Source: Bacterioplanoides pacificum
Lineage (GTDB): Bacteria > Pseudomonadota > Gammaproteobacteria > Pseudomonadales > Oceanobacteraceae
Direction of reading: 5' to 3'
DNA length: 64,000 nucleotides
NCBI RefSeq assembly: GCF_042648445.1
Contig: NZ_JBHRYB010000005.1
Span: forward strand, 124,001 to 188,000
Shown here: positions 17,419-26,748 of the stretch, one piece after another
Position numbering within the stretch: position 1 is the stretch's first letter
How the letters are laid out: the number at the start of each line of letters is the position of its first letter
Notes under the pieces: model-generated
What the model saw: the letters and a program-made list of their open reading frames with translations, nothing else
Told to the model about the DNA's origin: nothing
Database searches by the model: none
Made by a program: the position numbers and the translations under genes

Positions 17419-20301
17419 TTAGTGGCTCTGATCCTCATTACCCTGGGTGTCGGATGCCTGGTTATCGGATGTCAGAGTGTCCAGCTGGAAGCGCGCCTGC
17501 TGGCTGCGATCAACCGTCTGCAGTAACGCTGTGTCCGGCAGTTCTCCACCCTGAGTGAAGATCAGCCAGGGTTGTTGTTGCTGCATAATGGCGTGCTGAT
17601 ACAGCTGCTGAATATCATTCAGAGTCAGTTTTTCCACTTCTGCTGCAATCGCTTCCAGAGTGTCAAAGCTGAAGCGCTGGTTGCCGAGGTCACGCCAGTA
17701 ACGGCTGGCTTTTTCTGCCATATTTTTCGGTTTTTCCAGCAGCAGGTTAATCAGCCCCTGCTTGAAGTTGTCAAACTCTGCGGCTGGCATAGCAGCCAGC
17801 TGGCTGTCGAACTGGCGGAAAAAAATGTCCGACTGAGCACGGATCTGCTGAGGTGTTGCCTGTGGCGACTGCACAATAAAGGCGATGCCCGGCACGGTTT
17901 TTTGTGGGTAAGGGGTGGCAAACACGATGTAACCAAGCTGCTGTTCGGTACGCATATACTGGTAATACGGCGCCGACAGAATTTGTCCTAACAAGCTATA
18001 GGCTGCGCGTGTCTGATCGTCATTTTCATCACCCTGAATATACAGGGTGAATGCCGAATCCTGATGGTCCAGCTGCAGTGCCTGCTGATGCACACCGGCG
18101 GGGGCCTGTAATACCTGGCTGGGCGCCAGACGCGGGTGGTTGGCCGGGAATACATCCTGTACCAGCTGTGCCAGGGTGTTGGCCTGCTGACGGGATAATT
18201 TGCCATGCAGGTACAGTTCGTGGGCGACCTGATTGCGGAACTGTTGTGCAAAGGTCAGCACGTCTTCACGGCTGACGTCCTGCAGTTCTGCCAATAAATC
18301 GGGTGCCGAAAACGACGGTTCAAACAGCCAGTGCTTCAGCTCTTCCATGGTGCGTTGGTAAGGCTTGCCCTTGAGCTGATTTTCCAGGCCTCGCTGCAAC
18401 GAGTTTTTATAACGCTTAAAAGCATCTTCGCTGAGTTCAATCTGCTGCATTTCCTGCAACACCCGTTGCAGCAATGCCGGCATTTTGTCCTGGTAACCAC
18501 CAATATGCAGCAACACACCTTCGCCGGTAACGCTGAGGTTATAACTCAGGCCCGCAACGTGTGCCGGATAGCTGTAGGTATTGAGTGCTTCGTTGACGGT
18601 ACGGGTGTATAACCGCGCCAGTACCCGGGCACGTGCACTTTGCTGGATTTCAGGTTGCTGTAACAGCACCCGTACGTGAGCTTTAGGTTGCTCAAAATCC
18701 TGTTCGGCGTAATACCACAGCGAACGCTGAGGATCGTTGATCAGAGCTTCCGGCTGACTGCTGGCCTGTTTGACGCTGGCTTCCAGATTGTCCGGGATAA
18801 ACGGATTGGCACGTGGCAGGTGCAGTGCTTCCAGGCCCTCCTCCGGTAAACTGAGGTTCGGGAACTGGCTCGGGCGCAGGCGGATCGGGGTACCATACCA
18901 GGGGTCAAGAATTTCACTGGCCACATTCGGAGCAATCAGAGTGCGCAACATATTGTTGACGTTCAGTGCGTCCAGGAAGGGTTTCAGTGTTGGCTGGCTG
19001 ATTGGCAGCCATTTGTAATCACCATAAATCACATCGTGCGACGGATAGATTAATAAGTTGCTGCTCAGTCGTACCACGTAGTCGGATAACCGGCTTTGTT
19101 CCTGGAAGCGGAAAGACAACTCGCTCATGGTGGCTTGTTCGGTAATCAGATAATCGGGCAGCGGCGCTTGTTTGATCAGTTTGATGTAATGCATCAGCGC
19201 CTGGGTTATCTGATCGGTATGTAATAAGCCGTTACGGGTCAGACTGACCTGTACCACGATGGTGGTTTCGTTATCGGTGGCCAGTGATCGTCCGGCACTC
19301 AGGCCTTCTGCCCAGCCTTTTTGCTTCAGGTAGGCCAATAAACTGCCTTCACCTTCGTGACCAATCAGACTGGTAATGACCTGGATCGGCTTGTATTGAT
19401 ACAGGTGTTTGGAGGCGGGTACCGGGAAGGTAAATTGCAGCCGGCGGATTTCTTTAACCGGTTCTACATTCAGGTCCAGTGGTAACTGGCCGGGTTTGAA
19501 CAGTGGTTGCTGGTTGCTGCTCTGGTCGCCGCTGTTGTCTTGTTGCGGCACGGCACTGAAGTGTTCTTTGGCCCATTGTTCCAGCTGCTCCAGCGGATAG
19601 TTACCGGCCAGCACCAGGGTCATACGATCGGAAGAATAATGTTGCTGATAAAACGTCAGCAGTTCATCCCGGATATGGCTGCCGTCACGGTCAGCAAGGG
19701 TGTCCAGATTCCCGGTCGAAAACGATGCGTACGGGTGCTGAGGGTTCATCGCCTGCTTTTCGGCGGAGAAAATACGGCGGAAATCATCTTTGTATTTTGA
19801 TTTATATTCGGCGTGTACCGCGTTTTTTTCCCGTTCGACGTATTGTTCATCAAAGGTTGGTGAAATAAAGAAGGGGGCAAAACGATCCAGTGCGCCAGCC
19901 AGCGCGGTGTTATTCACCTCAAAAAAATAGGTCGTCTGGCTGTGAGCCGTAAAGGCGTTATGGACACCGCCATTACGGGAGATATAGGCCTGATATTCAC
20001 CGGCTTCGGGGTAAGGCTCAGTGCCGAGAAACAACATATGCTCGAGGAAGTGAGCCAGGCCTTCGCGGTCTTGCGGGTCGTCGCCGCTGCCCACCGAAAC
20101 TGAAACCGCTGCCGCGGCCTTATCTGAATCCGGAGTCGACAACAGCAGTGCTTTCATGCCGTTGTCGAGTTCCAGATAACGATACGAAAACGGATCCGAC
20201 GGACTGACAATAAGTTCGGGCTGATTCAGATGTTTAACCATAGAGTATGCAATCGCGGCGAGTACGATGAATAAAAAAGTCCAGTAACGAGGTGACAGCA
20301 T
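17419..20301 (-). CDS. Membrane-anchored M16 (pitrilysin/insulinase) zinc peptidase
   Basis: Large zinc endopeptidase, 960 residues from the ATG at 20301, which has AGGAACTGAC just upstream. Upstream in-frame codons overlap the next gene and are rejected. A single N-terminal hydrophobic segment (about 7-21) suggests an inner-membrane anchor with a periplasmic catalytic domain. The inverted zinc motif HFLEH is at 84-88, with the further Glu expected in NAVHAEYKSKY. The four-domain M16A layout follows, including the C-terminal substrate-clamp region YMRTEQQLGYIVFATPYP, typical of protease III / insulin-degrading enzymes. It probably degrades small peptides. Confidence 0.93.
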   Translation of the reverse strand: MLSPRYWTFLFIVLAAIAYSMVKHLNQPELIVSPSDPFSYRYLELDNGMKALLLSTPDSDKAAAAVSVSVGSGDDPQDREGLAHFLEHMLFLGTEPYPEAGEYQAYISRNGGVHNAFTAHSQTTYFFEVNNTALAGALDRFAPFFISPTFDEQYVEREKNAVHAEYKSKYKDDFRRIFSAEKQAMNPQHPYASFSTGNLDTLADRDGSHIRDELLTFYQQHYSSDRMTLVLAGNYPLEQLEQWAKEHFSAVPQQDNSGDQSSNQQPLFKPGQLPLDLNVEPVKEIRRLQFTFPVPASKHLYQYKPIQVITSLIGHEGEGSLLAYLKQKGWAEGLSAGRSLATDNETTIVVQVSLTRNGLLHTDQITQALMHYIKLIKQAPLPDYLITEQATMSELSFRFQEQSRLSDYVVRLSSNLLIYPSHDVIYGDYKWLPISQPTLKPFLDALNVNNMLRTLIAPNVASEILDPWYGTPIRLRPSQFPNLSLPEEGLEALHLPRANPFIPDNLEASVKQASSQPEALINDPQRSLWYYAEQDFEQPKAHVRVLLQQPEIQQSARARVLARLYTRTVNEALNTYSYPAHVAGLSYNLSVTGEGVLLHIGGYQDKMPALLQRVLQEMQQIELSEDAFKRYKNSLQRGLENQLKGKPYQRTMEELKHWLFEPSFSAPDLLAELQDVSREDVLTFAQQFRNQVAHELYLHGKLSRQQANTLAQLVQDVFPANHPRLAPSQVLQAPAGVHQQALQLDHQDSAFTLYIQGDENDDQTRAAYSLLGQILSAPYYQYMRTEQQLGYIVFATPYPQKTVPGIAFIVQSPQATPQQIRAQSDIFFRQFDSQLAAMPAAEFDNFKQGLINLLLEKPKNMAEKASRYWRDLGNQRFSFDTLEAIAAEVEKLTLNDIQQLYQHAIMQQQQPWLIFTQGGELPDTALLQTVDRSQQARFQLDTLTSDNQASDTQGNEDQSH

Positions 20302-20341
20302 GTCAGTTCCTGTTTTCTGTGAGTCGTTGTTCTGAGATACG

Positions 20342-20632
20342 TTAATGGGCGGTGCTGTTGGCGGCAATGATTGCCTGGGCATCGGCCAGAGAATGGCGTT
20401 GTGGGTCCAGCTGACTGATCAGGCTGAGGCGTTGTTTGCTGTCTTCCAGTTCCGCCAGTAATAAGGCTAACTGGCCTTCGAAGGCCTGGTCGATGGCATC
20501 GTACAGTGCCTGTGCCTGGTTTTTGGATTCAGCGCTGTTGGATTCGCGCAGGGTTTTCAGACAGGCTAAAGCTATCTGGTGGTAGGCTTGATCTTTGTTC
20601 ACGTCGGGCTCCTGAAAAACACTGCTGTCCAT
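20342..20632 (-). CDS. Hypothetical protein, 96 residues
   Basis: Short acidic, all-helical protein not assigned to a family. It is rich in Ala, Leu and Gln (YHQIALACLKTLRES; AFEGQLALLLAELEDSKQRL), consistent with a helical bundle or coiled coil. Two starts are possible: ATG at 20632 with GGAAGG 4 nt upstream, or GTG at 20602 with CAGGAG 6 nt upstream. It ends 40 bp before the M16 peptidase start on the same strand, so it is probably cotranscribed. Confidence 0.55.
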   Translation of the reverse strand: MDSSVFQEPDVNKDQAYHQIALACLKTLRESNSAESKNQAQALYDAIDQAFEGQLALLLAELEDSKQRLSLISQLDPQRHSLADAQAIIAANSTAH

Positions 20633-20735
20633 ACGGCCTTCCGCTGGACAGCCAGTCGCTCATGATAACGCAGCCTGAGTTGATGGGAAGGGTTATCGTG
20701 TCGGGAAGTGTTATTCGCAGCGGCCGGGCAGACCG

Positions 20736-22559
20736 CTATAACGCGAACCAGGTGAGCTGATCGGCCGTCAGGGCTTTTGACAATACATCGCCGCTGAGCC
20801 AGTCGACATTGCTCTGATGAGCCGCGGCCAGCTCTTCGGTGGTATTGATATCCGGCGCATAAATCATCAGGTCGTGATCGTGGATACGTTGCAGCAAACG
20901 ACGGCTCTGAGGCAGGGATTTACTGTTGCGCATATTGGATAAAAACTCCGGCGCCAGCATGACTCCCTGAATCGGCAGGGATAAAATCTGCCGGGAGTTG
21001 AGAAAGCTGCGGCCGAAGTTAGCCATAACCAGCTGACAACCGGCTTCATGCCAGGCTGAGCGCAGCTGCAGATCCGCAGCGCTGTCGCCCAGAATCTGGG
21101 TTTCGCTGGCAATCAGAATAACATGAACCGGGTGCTGTTCGCGTACCCGGTAAAGCGCCCGCAAAAACGCCTGATTGGTCTCATCCGTCCATTCCTGAGC
21201 ATCACAAATCAGTGGGAAATCACCGCTGAAATCAGCTTGCCAGGCCTGCTGTAATGCCAGCATCCAGTGTTGCCAGCTTTGTTCATCCTGCAGGCTGGTC
21301 GGGGCTAATAAGGCGACAACTTCACCACGCTGGCTGAACAGCGGCCGTACCCGGTAGGTTGCCTGCTGGTTGTCTTCTTTGTCTGCCTGGTGGCTGCTGC
21401 TATCGTCGGCAATTGCTGCTTGCTCCTGCGCCGGCGGCAGTCCGAGTTTTTGTCGTAACCATTCCCGCCATTCAGCCTGTTGCTGCGGTTTGCTTTCGAT
21501 CTGCAAGTCGGGGGTCAGCAGCAATCGTTCTCCCTGAAATCGCACACTGTTGCTGAAGTCTTCTTTAATTTGCTGCAATTGCTGACCGGCGGGGCCGCTG
21601 TGGCCGGGAACCAGTACCAGAAATACGTTCAGCTGAGGTGAATAAATTTCGAATTGTTCGTCAGTCGCGGCCTGCAGCCGTTCGTAACAAATGGAGGACA
21701 AATCTTTATTGTTCACCTGATCGTCAAAGGTCACCACAATCAGCTCCGGATTATCCCCGGCTTCACTGGCGTCCTGTTCCAGACGTTGCAGGTGGTGGGA
21801 ACCGGCGTAACGTTTCAGTTCGTCACGGAAGTCTGTGGGCGGGGAAATTTCTTCACCGCAGAAGCGGCACAGGCCAACCCGATAATGTTCACTGACAGAG
21901 GTGATGGTCATCCACGCCGGTGCTTTGCTCTGATCGTTACGGAAAAAACTGAAAAAGCCGAGCCAGCTGTTACTGGCTTCGACCTGGGTCGTCACTTCGG
22001 CTTCCAGTTCAAAAGGCATGGATGACAGGGTTTGGGCGAATAAGTTAACTCCTACTAGGTCGCTTTCTTCGACCCCCAGCGCCTGACACATCGGTGGGTT
22101 GGCCAGCCGGATAACCCAGTTGGCATCGGTCAGTAACAGAGGTTGTTCGCTCTGAATGTTGTGACGCAGATAATGTGCTTTACGCAGCAGCTGATGTTGT
22201 TTCAGACCTTCCTGGATGTCGCTGGTGAGCAGCAGGTTGTCCCATGGCTTGGCAACAAAACGATGCACATCACCATTACGCCAGGCCTGTTGCAGTGCCG
22301 GGTAATCGACCTGGCCAGATAACAGAATGCGATAGGTGGCAGGTGACAGGCGGCGAACCTGACGGCACAGCGCCAGGCCATCCTCGCCGGGCATCTTAAA
22401 GTCGGTGACCAGTAGATGAATGTCTTGCTGGTCGATGATGTCCAGCGCTTCGGCGGTATTCGCTGCCTCAAATATACGATACTGGCCGGAACGCAACATT
22501 CTGCGTATGGCTTGCAAAATGCCGACTTCGTCATCGACCAGCAACAGGTTTCTCTGCAT
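20736..22559 (-). CDS. Response regulator with PAS and degenerate GGDEF/EAL-like domains
   Basis: Signalling protein of 607 residues. An intact receiver domain (1-125) has acidic pocket Asp9/Asp10, phospho-acceptor Asp53 in VTDFKMPGEDG, and Lys in FVAKPW. A PAS-like domain (about 135-230) includes LANPPMCQALGV, followed by a Cys pair CRFCGEE. The stretch around 255-345 (NPELIVVTFDDQVN... VFLVLVPG) is compatible with a GGDEF fold but has no GGDEF signature. The C-terminal 180 residues resemble an EAL domain: GCQLVMANFGRSFLNSRQIL parallels the DDFG loop, and IYAPDINTTEELA parallels AEGVET. The catalytic ExL and DD residues are missing. It is probably a c-di-GMP-blind or c-di-GMP-binding effector. 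Divergent HTH gene upstream. Confidence 0.8.
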   Translation of the reverse strand: MQRNLLLVDDEVGILQAIRRMLRSGQYRIFEAANTAEALDIIDQQDIHLLVTDFKMPGEDGLALCRQVRRLSPATYRILLSGQVDYPALQQAWRNGDVHRFVAKPWDNLLLTSDIQEGLKQHQLLRKAHYLRHNIQSEQPLLLTDANWVIRLANPPMCQALGVEESDLVGVNLFAQTLSSMPFELEAEVTTQVEASNSWLGFFSFFRNDQSKAPAWMTITSVSEHYRVGLCRFCGEEISPPTDFRDELKRYAGSHHLQRLEQDASEAGDNPELIVVTFDDQVNNKDLSSICYERLQAATDEQFEIYSPQLNVFLVLVPGHSGPAGQQLQQIKEDFSNSVRFQGERLLLTPDLQIESKPQQQAEWREWLRQKLGLPPAQEQAAIADDSSSHQADKEDNQQATYRVRPLFSQRGEVVALLAPTSLQDEQSWQHWMLALQQAWQADFSGDFPLICDAQEWTDETNQAFLRALYRVREQHPVHVILIASETQILGDSAADLQLRSAWHEAGCQLVMANFGRSFLNSRQILSLPIQGVMLAPEFLSNMRNSKSLPQSRRLLQRIHDHDLMIYAPDINTTEELAAAHQSNVDWLSGDVLSKALTADQLTWFAL

Positions 22560-22719
22560 AGCTACCTCGAATGGCCCACCAGTGAGATATTTCGGAGTGT
22601 TACCTGATTACTGTAGTCGTTTGTAAGTCGTAGCGACAGTGACTTAACTGGCTTTCAGGCAAAATTGCTACAGAAATCAGGGTTTTTATATCGCTTTTTT
22701 GTTTTCACGGTTTTTCGCC

Positions 22720-22746
22720 TTGCAATCACACAGGTCTATCTATACT
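22720..22746 (+). promoter_or_regulatory. Weak candidate promoter for the HTH/pseudo-receiver gene
   Basis: TTGCAA and TATACT are good hexamers but only 15 bp apart; they lie 33 bp before the start codon. Non-optimal spacing keeps confidence low. Confidence 0.25.
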
Positions 22747-22778
22747 GACATATAAGTATCCTGTTGAGTTGAGAGTGC

Positions 22779-23327
22779 GTGGTGAGGGATAAACAAGCTT
22801 TAACAACCGGCGAAGTGGCGAAATATTGCGGTGTGAATTTCCGAACCGTCATTCGCTGGATCGAACGTGGCCATCTGGAAGCTTATAAACTGCCGGGACG
22901 TGGTGATAACCGTATTCCGGTGGAAAGTTTTGTCGCTTTCCTGAAGGGCAACAATATGCCGATTCCCGATGATCTGGCACTGGGTGGCAAGGTATTGTTG
23001 TTATTTGCCGAAAACAGTAATCAGTCGGTTGAGATCGCGTCGGCGGCTCGCCGGGCGGGTTGGGATGTGATGGTGACAGCCGACCCGGTGCAGTTTGGTT
23101 TTCTGATCGCACAGCAACAGCCGGGTGCTATCGGCGTCAGTGCCGACAAAGACCGGGCATCGGTCGAAAAAGTGCTGAAGGATCTGGATGGGCGGGAAAT
23201 CGTATGTCTGTGTTTTGACAGCGGCGCTCATAAAGAAGCCGAATATCAGCATCATTGGTTGTATTATCACTGGCCGGATGATCAGCAGGCGCTGATTAAC
23301 TACCTGACCAGCGATGTTGCCGCCTGA
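22779..23327 (+). CDS. Excisionase/MerR-type HTH protein with receiver-like C-terminal domain
   Basis: DNA-binding regulator of 182 residues. The N-terminal 60 residues form an excisionase-type winged HTH: LTTGEVAKYCGVNFRTVIRWIERGHLEAYKLPGRGDNRIP. Residues about 70-175 look like a receiver fold (KVLLLFAENSNQSVEIASAARRAGWDVMVTAD), but the acidic pocket and phospho-Asp are not evident. It is thus a pseudo-receiver. Two adjacent GTG codons (22779, 22782) can serve as start, with GAGAG upstream. It is divergent from the response regulator with the degenerate EAL domain across 219 bp, so the two probably share a regulatory circuit. Confidence 0.75.
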   Translation: MVRDKQALTTGEVAKYCGVNFRTVIRWIERGHLEAYKLPGRGDNRIPVESFVAFLKGNNMPIPDDLALGGKVLLLFAENSNQSVEIASAARRAGWDVMVTADPVQFGFLIAQQQPGAIGVSADKDRASVEKVLKDLDGREIVCLCFDSGAHKEAEYQHHWLYYHWPDDQQALINYLTSDVAA

Positions 23328-23358
23328 CTTATTCTGAGCCAGGCGTATTCTCTGTCCG

Positions 23359-23760
23359 TTACAGCACACTGCCATAAGGAATAAAGCGATTATCGGTTTT
23401 ACTTTTGAGTAACCTGATAAAGTTTTTTTCCGGAAGTTGATGAGTTTGCTTCAGAAAACGGAATATCCAGATTGCCGGATTTTTATCACCGGCCTGCCAA
23501 CCATTCAGTTTGACTTCTGCCAGGGTATAAAAAAGCGCCAGTTTCAGGCGTGATTCAGCTTCCAGCTGTTTAATAACAGGCAACCACTGTGCTTCGCTGA
23601 GCTGAATCCAGCTGCGGGCTGCAGCCAGATCATCTGCACTGAGAAACTGATCCAGATCGTCATGCTGCTCCAGTTCAGCGGAAAGTGCCGCCAGTTTTTC
23701 TACCAGTGTCAAGTCGGGGCCTGCAGGCAGGGTGTTAGCCGGTTGCCAAACATCAACCAT
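23359..23760 (-). CDS. Hypothetical protein, 133 residues
   Basis: Cytoplasmic protein without a recognised domain. The N-terminal half is acidic and helical (LVEKLAALSAELEQHDDLDQFLSADDL). The C-terminal half contains LKLALFYTLAEVKLNGWQAGDKNPAIWIFRFLKQ, an aromatic, basic stretch that looks conserved. No signal or TM segment. It lies convergent to the HTH gene and upstream-divergent to the acyltransferase gene. Confidence 0.6.
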   Translation of the reverse strand: MVDVWQPANTLPAGPDLTLVEKLAALSAELEQHDDLDQFLSADDLAAARSWIQLSEAQWLPVIKQLEAESRLKLALFYTLAEVKLNGWQAGDKNPAIWIFRFLKQTHQLPEKNFIRLLKSKTDNRFIPYGSVL

Positions 23761-23886
23761 TGCGGTGTACCTTGTTCGCTCGAAAAGAGAGGCAAGGATA
23801 TACTAAAGCGCAGACCGGGAAAATTGTCATCGAACATCCATACCGGTTGAGGGTACTTTGGTCAGATTATTTTAACGAGAGAACAC

Positions 23887-25032
23887 ATGAGCGATATTTA
23901 TGCCGATATCCGGCCGTTTAACGATAATGAAGTCAAAGCGGTGCTGGAGCGGCTGGCGGCTTCTGAAGAGCTGGTTGGTGCGTTGTTAAAGCAACGTTTT
24001 CCCGGCTGGCCAGCGGCTGTATTGCTGGCATTGCGGCCGCTGTTTCATTGGCGCCTGCGCGCCCAGCTGCAACGACTGACCTCGGTTGAGAAGTTTCAGA
24101 TGTGGCTGGAGCCTCAGATTGAACAGTTACTGCAACGCAGCACGTCGGTGGTTGAGGTTTCCGGACTGGAAAATCTCGACCCGGGGAAAGCCCATGTCTG
24201 GATTTCCAACCATCGCGATATCGCCATGGACCCCACTATGATCAATTATTCACTGCATCAGGCCGGTTGGCCCACCAGCCGTATTGCTATTGGTGATAAC
24301 CTGTTGCAGAACCCGGATGTCGCAGATGTGATGCGGCTCAATAAAAGTTTTGTGGTGAAACGCAGTATCGCGAATAAACGCCAGAAACTGCGTGAACTGC
24401 AACGCCTGTCGGGTTATATCCGCCATTCTGCTGAACAGGGACAATCGGTCTGGATTGCCCAGCGTGAAGGGCGGGCGAAAGATAACCGTGATAAAACCGA
24501 TACCGCCGTATTAAAAATGCTGGCATTACATGGCCGCGAACGGAATGAGTCGTTCGCTGAAACCATGCAGCAGCTTAATCCGGTGCCGGTGTCGATTCAG
24601 TATGAGTGGGACCCTTGTGATCAGCTGAAAGCGGCTGAGCTGGTCGCTGTGGCGCAATGTGGTGATTACAGCAAAGCTGACGATGAAGATGTGCGCAGCA
24701 TTCTGCTTGGGCTGACCGGCCAGAAAGGGCGCGTAAAAGTGAATTTCGGGCAGCCGCTGGCCACGGCTCAGTTGCAGGATGCTGATATGATGGCTGCCGC
24801 TATCGATCAGCAAATAGCTGAAATGGCCGAAATCTGGCCGGTTCATCAGGCGGCACTGAGTCTGTTGCGTCAGCAGTGGCCACAACACGACTGGCCGGAA
24901 CTGGCGGATAACAGCGATATTGCTGCGAAACGACAGCAGTTATTGCAGCGCCTGGCGGGGAATGACGATGTTATTCGTCGTCAGATGCTGGAAAATTATG
25001 CTGCGCCGTTATTACTCCCGGTTGCACCGTAG
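23887..25032 (+). CDS. 1-acyl-glycerol-phosphate acyltransferase-like (PlsC family) protein
   Basis: Membrane-associated glycerolipid acyltransferase of 381 residues. The catalytic HxxxxD motif is SNHRDIAMDP (His about 103, Asp about 108). The EGR-type substrate motif is QREGRAKDNRDKTD. FVVKRSIANKRQKLREL and PVSIQYEWDP correspond to blocks II and IV. It has an N-terminal helical extension of about 80 residues and is longer than PlsC (about 245), resembling a distinct long acyltransferase group in gammaproteobacteria. Acyl acceptor unknown. ACGAGAGA precedes the ATG. Confidence 0.85.
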   Translation: MSDIYADIRPFNDNEVKAVLERLAASEELVGALLKQRFPGWPAAVLLALRPLFHWRLRAQLQRLTSVEKFQMWLEPQIEQLLQRSTSVVEVSGLENLDPGKAHVWISNHRDIAMDPTMINYSLHQAGWPTSRIAIGDNLLQNPDVADVMRLNKSFVVKRSIANKRQKLRELQRLSGYIRHSAEQGQSVWIAQREGRAKDNRDKTDTAVLKMLALHGRERNESFAETMQQLNPVPVSIQYEWDPCDQLKAAELVAVAQCGDYSKADDEDVRSILLGLTGQKGRVKVNFGQPLATAQLQDADMMAAAIDQQIAEMAEIWPVHQAALSLLRQQWPQHDWPELADNSDIAAKRQQLLQRLAGNDDVIRRQMLENYAAPLLLPVAP

Positions 25033-25070
25033 TCATGATATTTATGGGACAAAAGGAACGCTCACCCGCT

Positions 25071-26192
25071 ATGAATTACCTGAAACCTGCGTTGATTCTG
25101 CTGACAACCGGTTTGCTGACCGCTTGCCCGGATCTGGGCATTGAATACAAAGATAAAAATGAAACCATTGAGGTGAATTATTACAAGCAGCCCTGCAGTG
25201 ATAATTCAGCGTCCCTGTGTTTTTCGGTGAAAGACAAAAGCAGTGGCGACGCTTACGCGGTGTTTAATAATCTCAGTGGTTTCAGTGCTTATCAATGGGG
25301 CGAATATCACACTATCAAAGTGGAAACCAGTTTTGCTAAAAATGGCAAAGCGGACAGTTACCGCTTTATTTCACTCGAGAAAAGTACTGCTAATGACAAT
25401 GCCTTCAGTCTGACGTTACACGGCAAAAGTGGCATCATCAGCGCCGCTGATTCGGATAAAACCAGCTGGACACTCGGGGGCGAAAAAACCTTCAGCAGCA
25501 GTGCAGAGCAGGGAGCGGCGATTAATCAGGCAATTGCCGACAATCAGGTACTGCAGCTGGAATTTACCGCTGCGGATGATCAGCTGACGCTGAATAAAGT
25601 CCTGTGTGCAGCGGCTGAAAATGATTTTGCCAGTGAATGCGAAGGAGTCAGCCAGGCGCAATGGACGGTACGCCATTTTCAGAGTGACTGTAATTATAAT
25701 GACCCGCGTTTGTGTCTGGTATACCGCACCAACAGCTCGGACGACTGGGAACTGTTGCGCACCACTTCGTCCGCTATCCGCGATTTTGAACCGCAGTGGG
25801 GTAATCAGTACCAGATTGAGGTAGAAAAAACACTCAGTGCCGGGGGGCAGCTGGTATCCGCGCGGCTGAAAGAAAATGATGAAAACCCGACCGCCGTTAC
25901 CGGCAGCAGCAATACCTTTTTGTTTGTACTGAATGCTGCCAACCTGCCGGCAGCCGACAGTGATAATAAAATTGCCTTATACGATGGCGGCCAGCTGATG
26001 TTGTGCGACAGTCGGTGCAGTGATATCAACGGTGCACGGGATGATGATCATATGTTGCTGCTGCGTGGTTATGTGGAATCCGGCGAGGTTGTGGTTCAGG
26101 CGCTGGTGTGTAATGAAAATCGTGGCAGCGATTTTGATGACTGTGTGGCTGACCAGGCTGATGACATCAGCTGGTGGCCGCCGTCTGCCTGA
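25071..26192 (+). CDS. Lipoprotein with two tandem DUF4377-like cysteine-paired domains
   Basis: Exported lipoprotein of 373 residues. The signal ends in GLLTAC (lipobox Cys19), which supports the ATG at 25071 over in-frame codons at 25035 and 25044. Two similar halves follow. Half 1 has PCSDNSASLCFSVKD... WGEYHTIKVE... SYRFISLE, and half 2 has DCNYNDPRLCLVYRT... WGNQYQIEVE... SARLKEND. Each carries a CysX7Cys pair and the W-G-x-Y-x-I-x-V-E strand, reminiscent of DUF4377. Each half ends in further Cys pairs (LCAAAENDFASEC; VCNENRGSDFDDC). Function unknown. Confidence 0.7.
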   Translation: MNYLKPALILLTTGLLTACPDLGIEYKDKNETIEVNYYKQPCSDNSASLCFSVKDKSSGDAYAVFNNLSGFSAYQWGEYHTIKVETSFAKNGKADSYRFISLEKSTANDNAFSLTLHGKSGIISAADSDKTSWTLGGEKTFSSSAEQGAAINQAIADNQVLQLEFTAADDQLTLNKVLCAAAENDFASECEGVSQAQWTVRHFQSDCNYNDPRLCLVYRTNSSDDWELLRTTSSAIRDFEPQWGNQYQIEVEKTLSAGGQLVSARLKENDENPTAVTGSSNTFLFVLNAANLPAADSDNKIALYDGGQLMLCDSRCSDINGARDDDHMLLLRGYVESGEVVVQALVCNENRGSDFDDCVADQADDISWWPPSA

Positions 26193-26718
26193 CCTGCCAG
26201 CTGACTTCCAGATTGTGTTGCTCGTCGGTCAGCCACATCTGCCCCTCATCCAGCGTCACCTGCAGTTTCATATTACGCTGTACCATCGCTGCCAGTATCG
26301 CTTCGTCAGCCGGCTGTAGCTGAATCACTGATAAATTGTTAAACCGTGTCAGCGCATGCTCATGTTGTTGCCACCAGATATCGGCCGGACGTTGCTGGAA
26401 GCCGGCGATCACCACCTGACTGGCACGGCCACAGGCTTTTCGCACCCGCTTTTCATCCGGTTGTCCGAGTTCAATCCAGAGCTCAGTGTCGCCGGTCAGG
26501 CTTTTTTGCCACAAATCCGGTTCGTCGTCGTTACTTAAGCCACGGCTGAATTCCAGCTGCTCGCTGGCATACAGGCAAAAGCACAATAACCGAATCATCA
26601 TGCGTTGTTCCGTTTCGGACGGATGCAGTGCCAGTGTCAGTGAATAGTCCTGATAATGGTGACGGCGTAAATCCGAAATCGACAGGTGGGTTTTATAAAT
26701 AGTGGCCGACAACGCCAT
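26167..26718 (-). CDS. yaeQ: YaeQ family protein
   Basis: Cytoplasmic protein of 183 residues with a PD-(D/E)XK-like fold. It closely follows E. coli YaeQ along its length: MALSATIYKTHLSISDLRRHHYQDYSLTL, split here by short gaps, then HPSETEQRMMIRLL, FSRGLSNDDEPDLWQ, WIELGQPDEKRVRKAC and DIWWQQHE. The ATG at 26718 has GGAG upstream and matches the family N-terminus, so the 11 codons before it are not coding. It overlaps the lipoprotein gene convergently by 26 bp. In E. coli YaeQ suppresses loss of the RfaH transcription factor; rfaH is present about 33 kb away here. Confidence 0.92.
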   Translation of the reverse strand: MALSATIYKTHLSISDLRRHHYQDYSLTLALHPSETEQRMMIRLLCFCLYASEQLEFSRGLSNDDEPDLWQKSLTGDTELWIELGQPDEKRVRKACGRASQVVIAGFQQRPADIWWQQHEHALTRFNNLSVIQLQPADEAILAAMVQRNMKLQVTLDEGQMWLTDEQHNLEVSWQVRQTAATS

Positions 26719-26748
26719 AAGAGCTCCGCAGAATAAAAAGGATTTGGT

